This document shows positions 17,255 through 25,968 of a DNA stretch of 64,000 nt, piece by piece. Origin of the DNA: Phaeodactylibacter sp. (GTDB taxonomy: Bacteria; Bacteroidota; Bacteroidia; Chitinophagales; Saprospiraceae). Made by a program: the position numbers and the translations under genes. Under the pieces are notes generated by a model, which worked only from the letters and a program-made list of their open reading frames with translations, was not told the origin of the DNA and searched no databases. The DNA lies in assembly GCF_022763345.1 (NCBI RefSeq), contig NZ_JALEGS010000049.1, positions 62,001 to 126,000 on the forward strand, read 5' to 3'. Within the stretch, counting starts at the first letter, position 1. Every line of letters begins with the position of its first letter.

Positions 17255-17895
17255 GCCTCCCGCTCGTATTTGAAGTACATAGCGGTACCGTAAAGGATAT
17301 GCAGGAGCCCGAAACCTATGGCCCAAAACTCAAGACCGTATCCGGTAAAAAAGGCGGAGATAAGCCCCAGCCCAACTTCCATCAGGCCCAGGTAGCGGAT
17401 GTCGTTGAGGGTGTACTTACTGGCATTGAGGAGTGCCAGCCCGTAGAAAATCAGGGTAGCTGAAGCGATGAGGTCGGCTTCTCCATGCTTAATGAGCGCC
17501 AGGCAAAAGATACCCCCGGCTGCCAGTGGAATGAACAGGTTAATCAGGAGGCGGCGGGTGAGCCGGTCCCAAACGGGTAACCCTTTCCGTCGTGCCTTCC
17601 GGGTAGTGAAATAAATGCCTGTGGTCAGCGCCAAAATCAGAACCAGAGCAGCATCAAGAAAGAAGAAGCTGATAGGGTCGAGTCCGGTGGGGTGTTCGGC
17701 AATGTGGGCAAAAGGTGTGGTGCCTTCGAAAGGCGTTGCGCCCAGATACCAAAAGGCGGCAACTGCACCGAGCAGCGCCCAGATGCCGGCAGCTACTCCG
17801 GAGAGGCCGCTAAGGGAAATGAAACGGGAGGAGCGCTCCATAATACTGCGGATTTCTGTCAGCGCTTCCAGGTGTTCCTGATGATGAGTTGTCAT
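17251..17895 (-). CDS. Membrane protein paired with the HTH regulator
   Basis: The 214-residue protein starts with a short soluble helix (HHQEHLEALTEIRSIMERSSRF) and then has about six membrane segments. Regulator-membrane pairs of this sort are common in the Bacteroidota. The membrane protein may sense a signal or hold the regulator, but that is inference only. It is the first gene of its unit, with a complete promoter and operator just upstream, and overlaps the regulator gene by 4 bases. Confidence 0.82.
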   Translation of the reverse strand: MTTHHQEHLEALTEIRSIMERSSRFISLSGLSGVAAGIWALLGAVAAFWYLGATPFEGTTPFAHIAEHPTGLDPISFFFLDAALVLILALTTGIYFTTRKARRKGLPVWDRLTRRLLINLFIPLAAGGIFCLALIKHGEADLIASATLIFYGLALLNASKYTLNDIRYLGLMEVGLGLISAFFTGYGLEFWAIGFGLLHILYGTAMYFKYEREA

Positions 17896-17903
17896 TTTAT
17901 AGT

Positions 17904-17920
17904 ACTTTGAGATTCAAAGT
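17904..17920. promoter_or_regulatory. Palindromic operator before the membrane-regulator pair
   Basis: ACTTTGAGATTCAAAGT has 7-base inverted arms (ACTTTGA/TCAAAGT) around three bases, 8 bases before the start at 17895. It differs by one base from the operator at 16900. One arm overlaps the -7 promoter box, so a bound protein would block RNA polymerase. Confidence 0.72.
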
Positions 17921-17945
17921 TAGTGGTTTTGAATATAGAATGCAA
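17915..17945 (-). promoter_or_regulatory. Complete promoter of the membrane-regulator pair
   Basis: On the minus strand TTG (17945-17943), a 20-base spacer and TAACTTTG (17922-17915) form the Bacteroidota -33/-7 promoter. The -7 box overlaps the right arm of the palindrome at 17904-17920. The same spacing is found in the promoter at 33253. Confidence 0.65.
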
Positions 17946-17983
17946 CTACGGCATGCTTATTTTTGGAAAGATTTTAGCTTGGT

Positions 17984-20557
17984 CTACCGTTGCAGGACCA
18001 CCGGCTGTTTGCGGACTTCCCCGATTGCTGAGCGCCCCAGCAGGTAGTAGGTGCCATTAGGCAGAGCGGAAACCTGGCATTGCACAGTACCTTGCACATC
18101 CGTCCACACTTGCATGCTCTGCCCGGCACTGTTGAAGAGCTGTAGCTCCCAGGTGCCTTTCGGTAAAGTGGCAGTAAACTGTTCTCTCACCGGATTGGGG
18201 GCAATAGCAAGGCTAGCGATAGGCGCTGCTGTGGAGCTGCTGGCCACAACCGGGCTGAGTTCAAAGTCCCAAATGCCCCGGCCATAGGTGCCAAAGCGGG
18301 CGGTGTGGATCTCAGGCAGGTATTCTACCGACCAGTAAGTCTGCGCGGGCGAGCAGTCGCCCCCCAGGTAGTACCAGCGCTCTTCAGCGGTAATATAAAC
18401 GTAAGGGCCCGCTTCCGTGGCCGCAAACAGGAAGGCTTCGTCTGGCGTGCCGGTGATTTCAAAGACCAGCGTTGAGGGCAGGCCTTCCGACATATCGGTA
18501 AAGTTTTGTCCTCCATCCGTACTGACGTAGACCGGTGGATTGGAATAACCACTCCCGCCCAGGTAAACCTTGTCAATATCCTGAGTGGAAGCGTAGATTG
18601 TCTGACCGTAGAGGTAATGCCCTTCCGGGATGAAATTTACCGTCTGTTCCCAGGTGTAGCCAGCCTCATCCGAGGTAAAAAACCGGCCATTGGTCGTCGC
18701 GGCGTACCAGCGGTTGTAGTCCAGAGGTGAGGCTTCCATGGCAGAGAGTTCCCCATCGCCGGAGGCGGCGGCAAAGTCGAAGTCAATCTGCGTGGCGGCT
18801 ATGCCGTTCGGTGACGGGTCAAGCCGAATGAGGTAAGAGCCCGGTCCGCCATCCATATTCCCACCCGCCATAAACGCGCCTACATCGCCGGGGAAGGGGC
18901 TGGCCATAAGCGGGGGTAGCCATACCGACTCATCCTCAGACTCAAGGTCATAATCGCCGGTAATGCCTCCGTTTTGCGGGTTTTGATAGTAGGACACCCA
19001 GCCCCCGGGGTAAACCGTCCAGAGATACTGCCCGTCATTGGAAAAAACGATGTGCCCGTAGTCTCCGGAAATAACCTGATCGAACCGCTGAATACCAGGG
19101 TCATCGAAATGACGGGAGCGCTGAAAGCCCTGATCCTGCGAACCGGCATATACGAACTGATTGTCGGTAGGGTCGGTACGTACGCTGTAGTACTGGCTGA
19201 CATTGAGGTCCTCCATGCCAATATTGTCCACGGTCTCCAGTTGATCATAAGATACCGACAAGCCGCCGTGGTTGCTAATGAGGGTAAAAGGTAGGCCATC
19301 AGCTGTTTTGTAGGCGTCAAAATGCATGATATCGGCATGCAGGGTGTTGGCAATATCGGAGTAGTAAGCCCACCAGTCATTGATTTTTTCCCAGGATTGC
19401 CCTCCGTCGAGGCTGCGGAAGCATTCCACTTCGCCCATGTACAGCACATCCGGGTTGTCCGGGCTGACGAAAACGCCGACATCCCAGGGGCGTGCGGGCA
19501 GGTCGCCCCGTTTTGACCAGGTAATGCCTTTGTCCACAGAACGCCAAATTTCCCAGCTTCCCTGCTCCGGGCTGGTGTAAGCATAGAGCACCAGGCTATC
19601 AGCCATTGCGGTACCGGCCAGGTTGGCCCGGGCCCCGCCAAAGTCCAGGTTGGTCGAAGGGTTGATCCAGTCGAGTTGCCCGTTGTCGGGATTGGCGTGG
19701 TAAATTTTACCGGTGTTATTGGCGGCTTTCTCTACCAGCATCATACGTTGATAGTGGTGAGGGGCAGAAAGGCGCAAGCGGTTGAAGTCATTGGTGTTGA
19801 AGGTGCTAACGGGCGAGTAGCTTTCTCCCTGACTGGTTGAACGGTACAATTGGATGTCTGCCCAGTAAGACGGTTTGGCGAGCACGTAAACTCTGGAAAT
19901 GCTGTCTTGTACCAGAATCGGGGAGTGGATATTTCCCCAGCGGTCATCGTGGGTAATACCCGCTGCCTGTTGCCAGGTGTAGCCATCATCATCAGAGTAG
20001 TGTGGAATCCGTCCGGTAAAGGCAATCATGCGCCGCCCGTTTTGATGGGGAATAAATTCCAGCATTCCGGGCGTAAACCGCAGGTCTTGATTCACGATTT
20101 CCCAGTGGCTGCCATCGAGCAGCCCCCGCCAAAGAGAGCCACCTGCGGAGATCAGCCACAGCTCGTCGGTAGCCGGGTCGTACTCGGTATCAAAAACACT
20201 GCCGGCCTGATTGATGCTGCCCCGTTCCCGCCAGGAACCGGAAAGGAGGCCGCCGGCGAAAAGCCCGCCCTCGCAACCCGACCTGAGGCCGATTCCCAGG
20301 TTGACCTTGGCGCGGTGCCGGCGCAGCCGGGTTTGGTGTTCAATCGCTCTCCAGTCCGTGCCTGGAGCTGCCTGATGCAGGAGCTCAAGCCATTGGCGTT
20401 TGGCATCGTTTTTCGACTCCTCCTCACCAAAGTGTACGATGGTTTCCCCGTTTGTAGGCGCGGGGAGCGGAAACGCTTTTCGGGTGGGTGAAAAATCAAC
20501 GAATGTCAGGTTGAGTACAGCTAAGCATAAGAGCGCAAGTGGCCATTGGTATTTCAT
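17984..20557 (-). CDS. Secreted sortilin-like propeller protein with T9SS sorting domain
   Basis: The 857-residue protein starts with a signal peptide (MKYQWPLALLCLAVLNLTF). The bulk, about residues 100-770, is built of BNR/sortilin-type repeats such as HYSDDDGYTWQQ, RSLDGGQSWEKI, TSDEAGYTWEQT and VSTDGGQNFTDM, forming one or two beta-propellers. The last 80 residues (LAIAPNPVREQFTATLP, ending with KQPVVLQR) are a type A T9SS sorting domain, so it is exported and attached at the surface. Such Vps10-like propellers bind glycans or peptides; no catalytic residues were recognised. I chose the ATG at 20557 over one 30 bases upstream because it gives a clean signal peptide. Confidence 0.9.
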   Translation of the reverse strand: MKYQWPLALLCLAVLNLTFVDFSPTRKAFPLPAPTNGETIVHFGEEESKNDAKRQWLELLHQAAPGTDWRAIEHQTRLRRHRAKVNLGIGLRSGCEGGLFAGGLLSGSWRERGSINQAGSVFDTEYDPATDELWLISAGGSLWRGLLDGSHWEIVNQDLRFTPGMLEFIPHQNGRRMIAFTGRIPHYSDDDGYTWQQAAGITHDDRWGNIHSPILVQDSISRVYVLAKPSYWADIQLYRSTSQGESYSPVSTFNTNDFNRLRLSAPHHYQRMMLVEKAANNTGKIYHANPDNGQLDWINPSTNLDFGGARANLAGTAMADSLVLYAYTSPEQGSWEIWRSVDKGITWSKRGDLPARPWDVGVFVSPDNPDVLYMGEVECFRSLDGGQSWEKINDWWAYYSDIANTLHADIMHFDAYKTADGLPFTLISNHGGLSVSYDQLETVDNIGMEDLNVSQYYSVRTDPTDNQFVYAGSQDQGFQRSRHFDDPGIQRFDQVISGDYGHIVFSNDGQYLWTVYPGGWVSYYQNPQNGGITGDYDLESEDESVWLPPLMASPFPGDVGAFMAGGNMDGGPGSYLIRLDPSPNGIAATQIDFDFAAASGDGELSAMEASPLDYNRWYAATTNGRFFTSDEAGYTWEQTVNFIPEGHYLYGQTIYASTQDIDKVYLGGSGYSNPPVYVSTDGGQNFTDMSEGLPSTLVFEITGTPDEAFLFAATEAGPYVYITAEERWYYLGGDCSPAQTYWSVEYLPEIHTARFGTYGRGIWDFELSPVVASSSTAAPIASLAIAPNPVREQFTATLPKGTWELQLFNSAGQSMQVWTDVQGTVQCQVSALPNGTYYLLGRSAIGEVRKQPVVLQR

Positions 20558-20653
20558 GAACATGGGATTTAAGGATCTTGGGTACAAGATAATGGATTAC
20601 AGCTACTCCGAAAGTAGCCCGGACGTCAAAAGGAGGGAAAAGGGAGGTCAGAA

Positions 20654-23600
20654 TTAATCCCCAAGATAAGCATCTACGAAGTACATGTCAATATCCTGGC
20701 CTTTGGTTTCGGTGTATTTTCCGTTTTGCGAAAAGCTGAAGAAGTCCTGAATGAAGGCATGGGTAGCCTCGGAAACATTGACTTTGCCAGCTTCTCCGCT
20801 GGTTTCCATCCGGGAAGCCAGGTTGACGGTGTCCCCCCAGATATCGTAGGCAAATTTTTTGATGCCCACAATGCCTGCAACCACCGGTCCGGTATGTATG
20901 CCGATACGAGCTTCAAAGCAAGTGCGCCCCTCGGCTTCCCGCTGTATTTTCAGGCCCGCCATGAACTCCTGAATCTCCATGGCGGCAAGGGTGACGCGCA
21001 CGGCTTCATCTTCATCCGTATCCCGCATACCACCTACGGCGAGGTAGGCATCGCCTACGGTTTTGATCTTCTCCAGGCCGTATTTTTCCATGATTTCATC
21101 AAAGGCGCGGAAGCAGTGGTCAATTTCGGCCACCAGGTCCTCCGGTTCCATGCCCTCTGAGATATGGCTGAAGCCTTTAAAATCAGAGAACATGACCGTA
21201 ACCAATTCATGCCGTTTGGCTTTGGCAAAACCATATTCTTTGAGCTCCCGGGCAGTTTCTTCGGGCAGAATGTTGAGCAGGAGTTCTTCGGACTTTTGCT
21301 TTTCCTTTTCCAGCTCTTTGGTGCGTTCCTGCACCAGTGCTTCCAGTTCCTGCTCCCGGCGCCGGGCGAGGATGATCCGCCAGCGCATGACGCCAAAAAC
21401 GGCACTGCTCAGCAAGAGGGTACACAGCACCCAAAACCACCAGGTATTGTAAAAGGCTTCGTGGATGACCACAGGTATAGCGAGTTCCCGCTGATTCCAG
21501 TTGGGGCTGTTTGCACCGGCTTTTGCCCGGACCCGGAAGATGTAGCTGCCGGCAGGAATGTTATTGTAGCGCACCAATGTGGTGGTGGCAGATGGGCTCC
21601 ATTCCTCTTCGTACCCCTCCAGTTTATAGCTATAGGTGTTTTCAAGAGGCTGCCGGTAGTCAGCCAATGCAAACCCAAAAGAGAAAATGCGGTCCCAGGG
21701 AGAGAGGTCTACCCGCTCACCGGGATCTAATCCGTAATTGCGCTGAATGAGGGTGTCCTCTGCGACATCGTATTTGCTAAAGTGGGTCAGTAGCAAATGT
21801 GCTTCTTGTTCTTCGAGCTGTTGTTCCTGAAACTGCGGGCCGGGGAAGAAGGCATTGATGCCATTCAATCCGCCAAAATAAAGCCGTCCGGCACGGGAAC
21901 GGTAGAAGGAAATCCGGTTGAACTCATTCGCCGTCAGCCCGTCTTCCACATAGTAGTTGGTGCAGGCGCCATCGGGCACGATTAGCCGGCTTAGCCCGTT
22001 GTCTGTACTTACCCAAAGACAGGAGTCGCCTTCCGGCAAAATACCATTGATGAAGTCATTCGAGAGCCCATCAGCTGTAGTGTAAACCCTCAGGCTGTCT
22101 TGACTGGGAAGGATGCAGTGGAGCCCTTCACCCGACCCGACCCATAGCTTACCCGTTTTATCTTCGTAGATGGCATTCACCTGATTGCTCCGGAAGGGCA
22201 ATGGGCTGTCTTTTCCAGTATGATAGTGTGCCACCCGGCCTTGTCCTGGCACGATTTCATGCAGCCCATTGTCCAGCGTGCCCACCCAGAGGCGGTCGCC
22301 AGCTGCATTGAAGTGGAGATAGCTGATGTTGCCGTCCAAACTATCCCATGGCCCCGCCTCATCTTCAAAAGGAATAAGGCGGTCTGTGGCCGGCTCATAC
22401 TGATAAAGCCACTGCAGATAGCCCATCCAAAGGGTGCTGTCGGGGCCCACAATTACATGGCCAAGGTCTTTGTCCGGTTTTTTGAGAATATCACGCACCT
22501 GAAGTGTTTCCAGGTCTATCCGCTTGCCATTTCCGGTATAAAGCGCCCCATCAAAGTAGGTCAGGCCAAAGGGATAATTGAAATAATCATTGAAGGGGAA
22601 AAGCGGGCGGAGCCCATCGGTTTCCGGGTCGAGTACATGGATGGAGCTGTAGTAGGAAAAGTAAACATTCCCTTCGTCATCTTCGGTAATGCCGCGTGTG
22701 CTGCAGTAGATGTTGCTGCAATACTCACTGCCGCCTTCCAGGTAGTGGGCGAAGAGTTGCTCAGACTGCACCAGGCGTATAGCGCCAAAATCCGAAGCTA
22801 CCCAAACCACACCCGACTGATCGCGGAAAACCTGCCGGTAGGTAGCGGTATTCTTGGTGATGGACCGGATCCGGGGGGCAAAGTTTTCGACACTACCCAA
22901 TTGGGCGTTGTAATACAGCAACATGCCCCGGCCGCCCATCCAAAGGCTGCCATCCTGCTCCACCAAGAGTGCGGAAGCAACAGCGCCCTGAATACTGGCA
23001 GGATGCTCGCTGAAGATTTCCTGAGCCGGGTCAAAGGTGAAAAGCTGGCCATCGGCACACAGGATATAGATTTGGGTGGCTGTGCCAGCGATTTGCACGA
23101 TTCGGTTGCTTTCCGATACTGGCACAATATGCCGCTGCAGTACTCGCCCTTTGGCACTGAGTTCCCATAGTTCATTCCCGACGGCCCCAAGAAATAACTT
23201 TTGCTGTACCTGAGCCATAGGGCGCCCGATGTGCCTGCCGGCAAGCCGCATCAACTCCTGATATCGGCCATCCGGTTGCATGAGCATGAGCTGGGTGGTC
23301 GCGGTCTCTTCATGGTAAGCCGCCGACCAGATTTGCCCGCCGAGGCCAAGGGTCAGGTCATGGGGCACTACGGCTTCCCTTATGCGAACATCGCCCTCTT
23401 TGATTTTGTAGTCTTCGAATTGGTTATTGCCCGGGTCAAAGCGGGTGATGTAGTTGGGGCTGCCCAGCCACAACCGTTGCTCAGCATCGATAACCATATC
23501 GGAAAAGGATTCATGCGGCAGGTAAGTGGAGGGGTCCTGTGGTGTGTAGGTGACGAATTCATACCCGTCAAACCGGTTCAGCCCGTTGATGGTAGCCATC

Positions 23601-23752
23601 CAGATAAAGCCGGCGCTGTCTTGTAATATTTTGGAGACGATGCGGTGGCTCAGCCCATCCTCAAAATCGTACACCTTAATTTGCACATCACTCTGCGCCC
23701 GAAGCAGGGAACCGAACAGGACCGACAAGATGAGTACGCTTAGGCGATGCAT
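20654..23752 (-). CDS. Membrane receptor with two-component-type propeller and adenylate cyclase output
   Basis: The 1032-residue protein has a signal peptide (1-19), about 650 residues of Reg_prop propeller repeats (for example DSAGFIWMATINGLNRFDGY, DKTGKLWVGSGEGLHCI), a Y_Y_Y beta-sandwich (about 690-765), one membrane helix (about 770-792), a coiled coil (QELEALVQERTKELEKEKQK) and a class III cyclase domain (about 850-1030). The cyclase has both metal-binding Asp (MFSDFKGFS, GDAYLAVGG), the substrate-selecting Lys in EKIKTVGD and Asp in YDIWGD, and the transition-state NLASR. These choices point to ATP rather than GTP, so it should make cAMP. Usually this receptor front end drives a histidine kinase. 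It is monocistronic here. Confidence 0.92.
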   Translation of the reverse strand: MHRLSVLILSVLFGSLLRAQSDVQIKVYDFEDGLSHRIVSKILQDSAGFIWMATINGLNRFDGYEFVTYTPQDPSTYLPHESFSDMVIDAEQRLWLGSPNYITRFDPGNNQFEDYKIKEGDVRIREAVVPHDLTLGLGGQIWSAAYHEETATTQLMLMQPDGRYQELMRLAGRHIGRPMAQVQQKLFLGAVGNELWELSAKGRVLQRHIVPVSESNRIVQIAGTATQIYILCADGQLFTFDPAQEIFSEHPASIQGAVASALLVEQDGSLWMGGRGMLLYYNAQLGSVENFAPRIRSITKNTATYRQVFRDQSGVVWVASDFGAIRLVQSEQLFAHYLEGGSEYCSNIYCSTRGITEDDEGNVYFSYYSSIHVLDPETDGLRPLFPFNDYFNYPFGLTYFDGALYTGNGKRIDLETLQVRDILKKPDKDLGHVIVGPDSTLWMGYLQWLYQYEPATDRLIPFEDEAGPWDSLDGNISYLHFNAAGDRLWVGTLDNGLHEIVPGQGRVAHYHTGKDSPLPFRSNQVNAIYEDKTGKLWVGSGEGLHCILPSQDSLRVYTTADGLSNDFINGILPEGDSCLWVSTDNGLSRLIVPDGACTNYYVEDGLTANEFNRISFYRSRAGRLYFGGLNGINAFFPGPQFQEQQLEEQEAHLLLTHFSKYDVAEDTLIQRNYGLDPGERVDLSPWDRIFSFGFALADYRQPLENTYSYKLEGYEEEWSPSATTTLVRYNNIPAGSYIFRVRAKAGANSPNWNQRELAIPVVIHEAFYNTWWFWVLCTLLLSSAVFGVMRWRIILARRREQELEALVQERTKELEKEKQKSEELLLNILPEETARELKEYGFAKAKRHELVTVMFSDFKGFSHISEGMEPEDLVAEIDHCFRAFDEIMEKYGLEKIKTVGDAYLAVGGMRDTDEDEAVRVTLAAMEIQEFMAGLKIQREAEGRTCFEARIGIHTGPVVAGIVGIKKFAYDIWGDTVNLASRMETSGEAGKVNVSEATHAFIQDFFSFSQNGKYTETKGQDIDMYFVDAYLGD

Positions 23753-24005
23753 GAGGTTTAGATTGAGGCGATTCCAGGTTTGCTTCCAAAGTACGCAAAT
23801 TGTGGGGAAAGGTTGGTCACCCCGGGCTATACTCTTTTTCCTTTTTGGATAAAATCCTCACTTGTTGCAGCAGAGAAAGGCAGTTAGCCCTGAATTATAA
23901 AAATAAATATTTGTTTTGCATTTCAATTAATTAAAACAATTGTTTATTTTTACATTAGATTGACAATCTATTTAGTTCACCCGTCACTAAAACCTATTAC
24001 ATATT

Positions 24006-25016
24006 ATGCAAATTCTCAAGATTGGTTTATTCATTTTGGCCGGGCTTATCGGCCTGATCGCTATTGGAGGGCTTATCGCGCCCCGGGAAGTAGCGCTCAG
24101 TCGTTCCACAGTTATTGAAGCCCCGCAGGAAATGGTCTTCAATGCCGTAAACGATCTGAAAACCTGGGAATCCTGGTCACCCTGGAAGGAAATGGACCCA
24201 GCCATGAAAGTCACAATGGGCAACCCTTCAGTAGGCGCAGGCGCATTTTATTCCTGGAAAGGAGAAGTTTCTGGTGAGGGCCGTATGGAAATTACCTCTT
24301 CTTCTGCACCGGAAAAGCTGACGACGCACGTAGATTTCAAAGGGCAGGGCGGGGCAGATGCAGCCTGGACGTTCAAGCCGGTAGATGGTGGTACGGAAAC
24401 CACCTGGGCGTTTCATACAGAGTTCCCTTACCCTTTCAATGCGATGCTGCTGTTTCAGGACTTTGAAGGTGCAATTGAGAAAGACTATGACAGAGGGTTG
24501 GAATTGCTAAAGGAGCAGGTGGAGGCGAAGGCTGCTGCTACGCCTCAGTTTAGGGTGCAAGCCGTTGAGTTGCCGTTGCGCCATTTTGTGGCCTTACGGC
24601 AAACGGTGGATATGTCGGAAATGACCGCCGTTTTTGGTGCCAATACCCCGAAAGTCTATCAGGCTGTAGAACAGGCAGGGCTGAAGATGGTGGGTATGCC
24701 ATGCGGGCTGTATTATACCTGGGACGAAGCCACCGGCACCACCGATTGCGCTCAGGCTATTCCGCTGGCAGAAGCCCATCAGCTGGAAGGTTTTCAAACC
24801 ATTGGGATTGCCGAAAACGAGGCCCTTCTCATTGAATATTATGGTGGGTATGAAGGACTGGGAGCAGCCCACATGGCTATAGAAGGCTACTGCAAGCAGC
24901 ATGGCCTTGAGGCCGGAGTGCCTGCTATCGAAGAATACGTCACGGACCCGGCATCAGAGCCGGATACTTCAAAATGGCTGACTCGTATTTACTACCCTTT
25001 GGTGTCAAAGGGGTAA
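24006..25016 (+). CDS. SRPBCC (polyketide-cyclase-like) plus GyrI-like effector-binding protein
   Basis: The 336-residue protein has an N-terminal membrane helix (IGLFILAGLIGLIAIGGLI), an SRPBCC ligand-binding domain (about 30-165; SRSTVIEAPQEMVFNAVNDL and WESWSPWKEMDP) and a C-terminal GyrI/AraC-effector domain (about 180-336; VELPLRHFVALRQTVDM and ALLIEYYGGYEGLG). Both domains are small-molecule binders, so it is likely a membrane-tethered ligand-binding or detoxifying protein; the ligand is unknown. No DNA-binding domain is present. The end overlaps the convergent MscS gene by 25 bases. Confidence 0.85.
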   Translation: MQILKIGLFILAGLIGLIAIGGLIAPREVALSRSTVIEAPQEMVFNAVNDLKTWESWSPWKEMDPAMKVTMGNPSVGAGAFYSWKGEVSGEGRMEITSSSAPEKLTTHVDFKGQGGADAAWTFKPVDGGTETTWAFHTEFPYPFNAMLLFQDFEGAIEKDYDRGLELLKEQVEAKAAATPQFRVQAVELPLRHFVALRQTVDMSEMTAVFGANTPKVYQAVEQAGLKMVGMPCGLYYTWDEATGTTDCAQAIPLAEAHQLEGFQTIGIAENEALLIEYYGGYEGLGAAHMAIEGYCKQHGLEAGVPAIEEYVTDPASEPDTSKWLTRIYYPLVSKG

Positions 25017-25879
25017 TCCGACTGTAATTGGTGCTGATGGAGGTGGGTGGCAATGCCCATCTCCTGCAGCGCTACCATGAGGTCTGTGCGGATGTTGTGC
25101 TGCACGGACCAGGCATTGGCCGGAGACGTTGCCCAGGCAGCGATCCAGCATTTAATGGCTTTCTCGCCCATTTCCATTACCCAAAACCGGGGTTTCTCCT
25201 TGACCTGGCTGGCGTTGTACTGCTCAGCGATGCGCATAGCCGTATAGCGGACGCTGGAGAGGTCGGCTTCCGGAGAAATAAAAAACTCCACATGCGCCCA
25301 GATGTAGGTGTCATGGACAGAAAAATTGATAACCTCCCGCTTTAGCATATCTGAATTCGCAACGATGTACCGTTTCCAGTCCCAGGTTTTGACGGTCGTG
25401 TGCAGCATGGAGATATCCTCAACCGTACCGTAGTATCCATCTATAACCACCGTATCGCCCAACCGGATGGCGGAGGAGAAGCTAAGAAGGATGCCGGAAA
25501 TGAAGTTCTCAATGACTGGTCTGGCCGCAATACCCAAAACGATACCAAAGGCCGAAATCAGCAGAGAGATAGAAGTAATGGGGAGCTTAGTGGAGAAGGG
25601 CAGCACCCCTATCAGGATGATGATGAGGATAGAGAAGGTGATTGTTCCTTTTCTGATGATGCTGAACCGCCCGGAGATGTTGTCGGCGGCCCGTTCCAGG
25701 GAAGCTTCCGGTGAATCTCCGGGAGGGGAAACGGTTTTGACCGGATTTAAGGTTTCTATTTCCTCTAATCGCTGAAGCTTGCGTTTTTTGTAGCCCCCTA
25801 TCATTTTGAGCAGGCCATACAGCAACAGGGCACCCCCCAGGGCCACCAGTGATACATATATCCAAATGGTTTGTGTCAT
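24992..25879 (-). CDS. Small-conductance mechanosensitive channel (MscS family)
   Basis: MscS channels open under membrane tension and let solutes out during osmotic downshock. The 295-residue protein has three membrane segments: one at the N-terminus, a second near IIILIGVLPF, and the pore helix SLLISAFGIVLGIAARPVIENFISG. The beta domain follows (IRLGDTVVIDGYYGTVEDI), then the alpha/beta domain. The pore helix has the Gly/Ala packing pattern of the family. It is one of two MscS genes in the window and overlaps a convergent gene at its end. Confidence 0.9.
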   Translation of the reverse strand: MTQTIWIYVSLVALGGALLLYGLLKMIGGYKKRKLQRLEEIETLNPVKTVSPPGDSPEASLERAADNISGRFSIIRKGTITFSILIIILIGVLPFSTKLPITSISLLISAFGIVLGIAARPVIENFISGILLSFSSAIRLGDTVVIDGYYGTVEDISMLHTTVKTWDWKRYIVANSDMLKREVINFSVHDTYIWAHVEFFISPEADLSSVRYTAMRIAEQYNASQVKEKPRFWVMEMGEKAIKCWIAAWATSPANAWSVQHNIRTDLMVALQEMGIATHLHQHQLQSDYPFDTKG

Positions 25880-25968
25880 TTGTAGTGAGCTTTTATTATT
25901 TTAGCTTATGTCAACCAAACGAAACAAGACAAAGCTGAAGAACTATGATAACTCTACACCCCATTCTT

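Noticed and set aside
18880..19641. Long open frame inside the sortilin-like gene, other frame
   Set aside because: It is low-complexity, rich in Pro, Thr and Ser, with no start context, and lies wholly within a well-supported gene.
25945..25968. Upstream start for the M48 peptidase
   Set aside because: Starting at 25969 gives a standard lipoprotein signal; the extra eight residues would disturb it.
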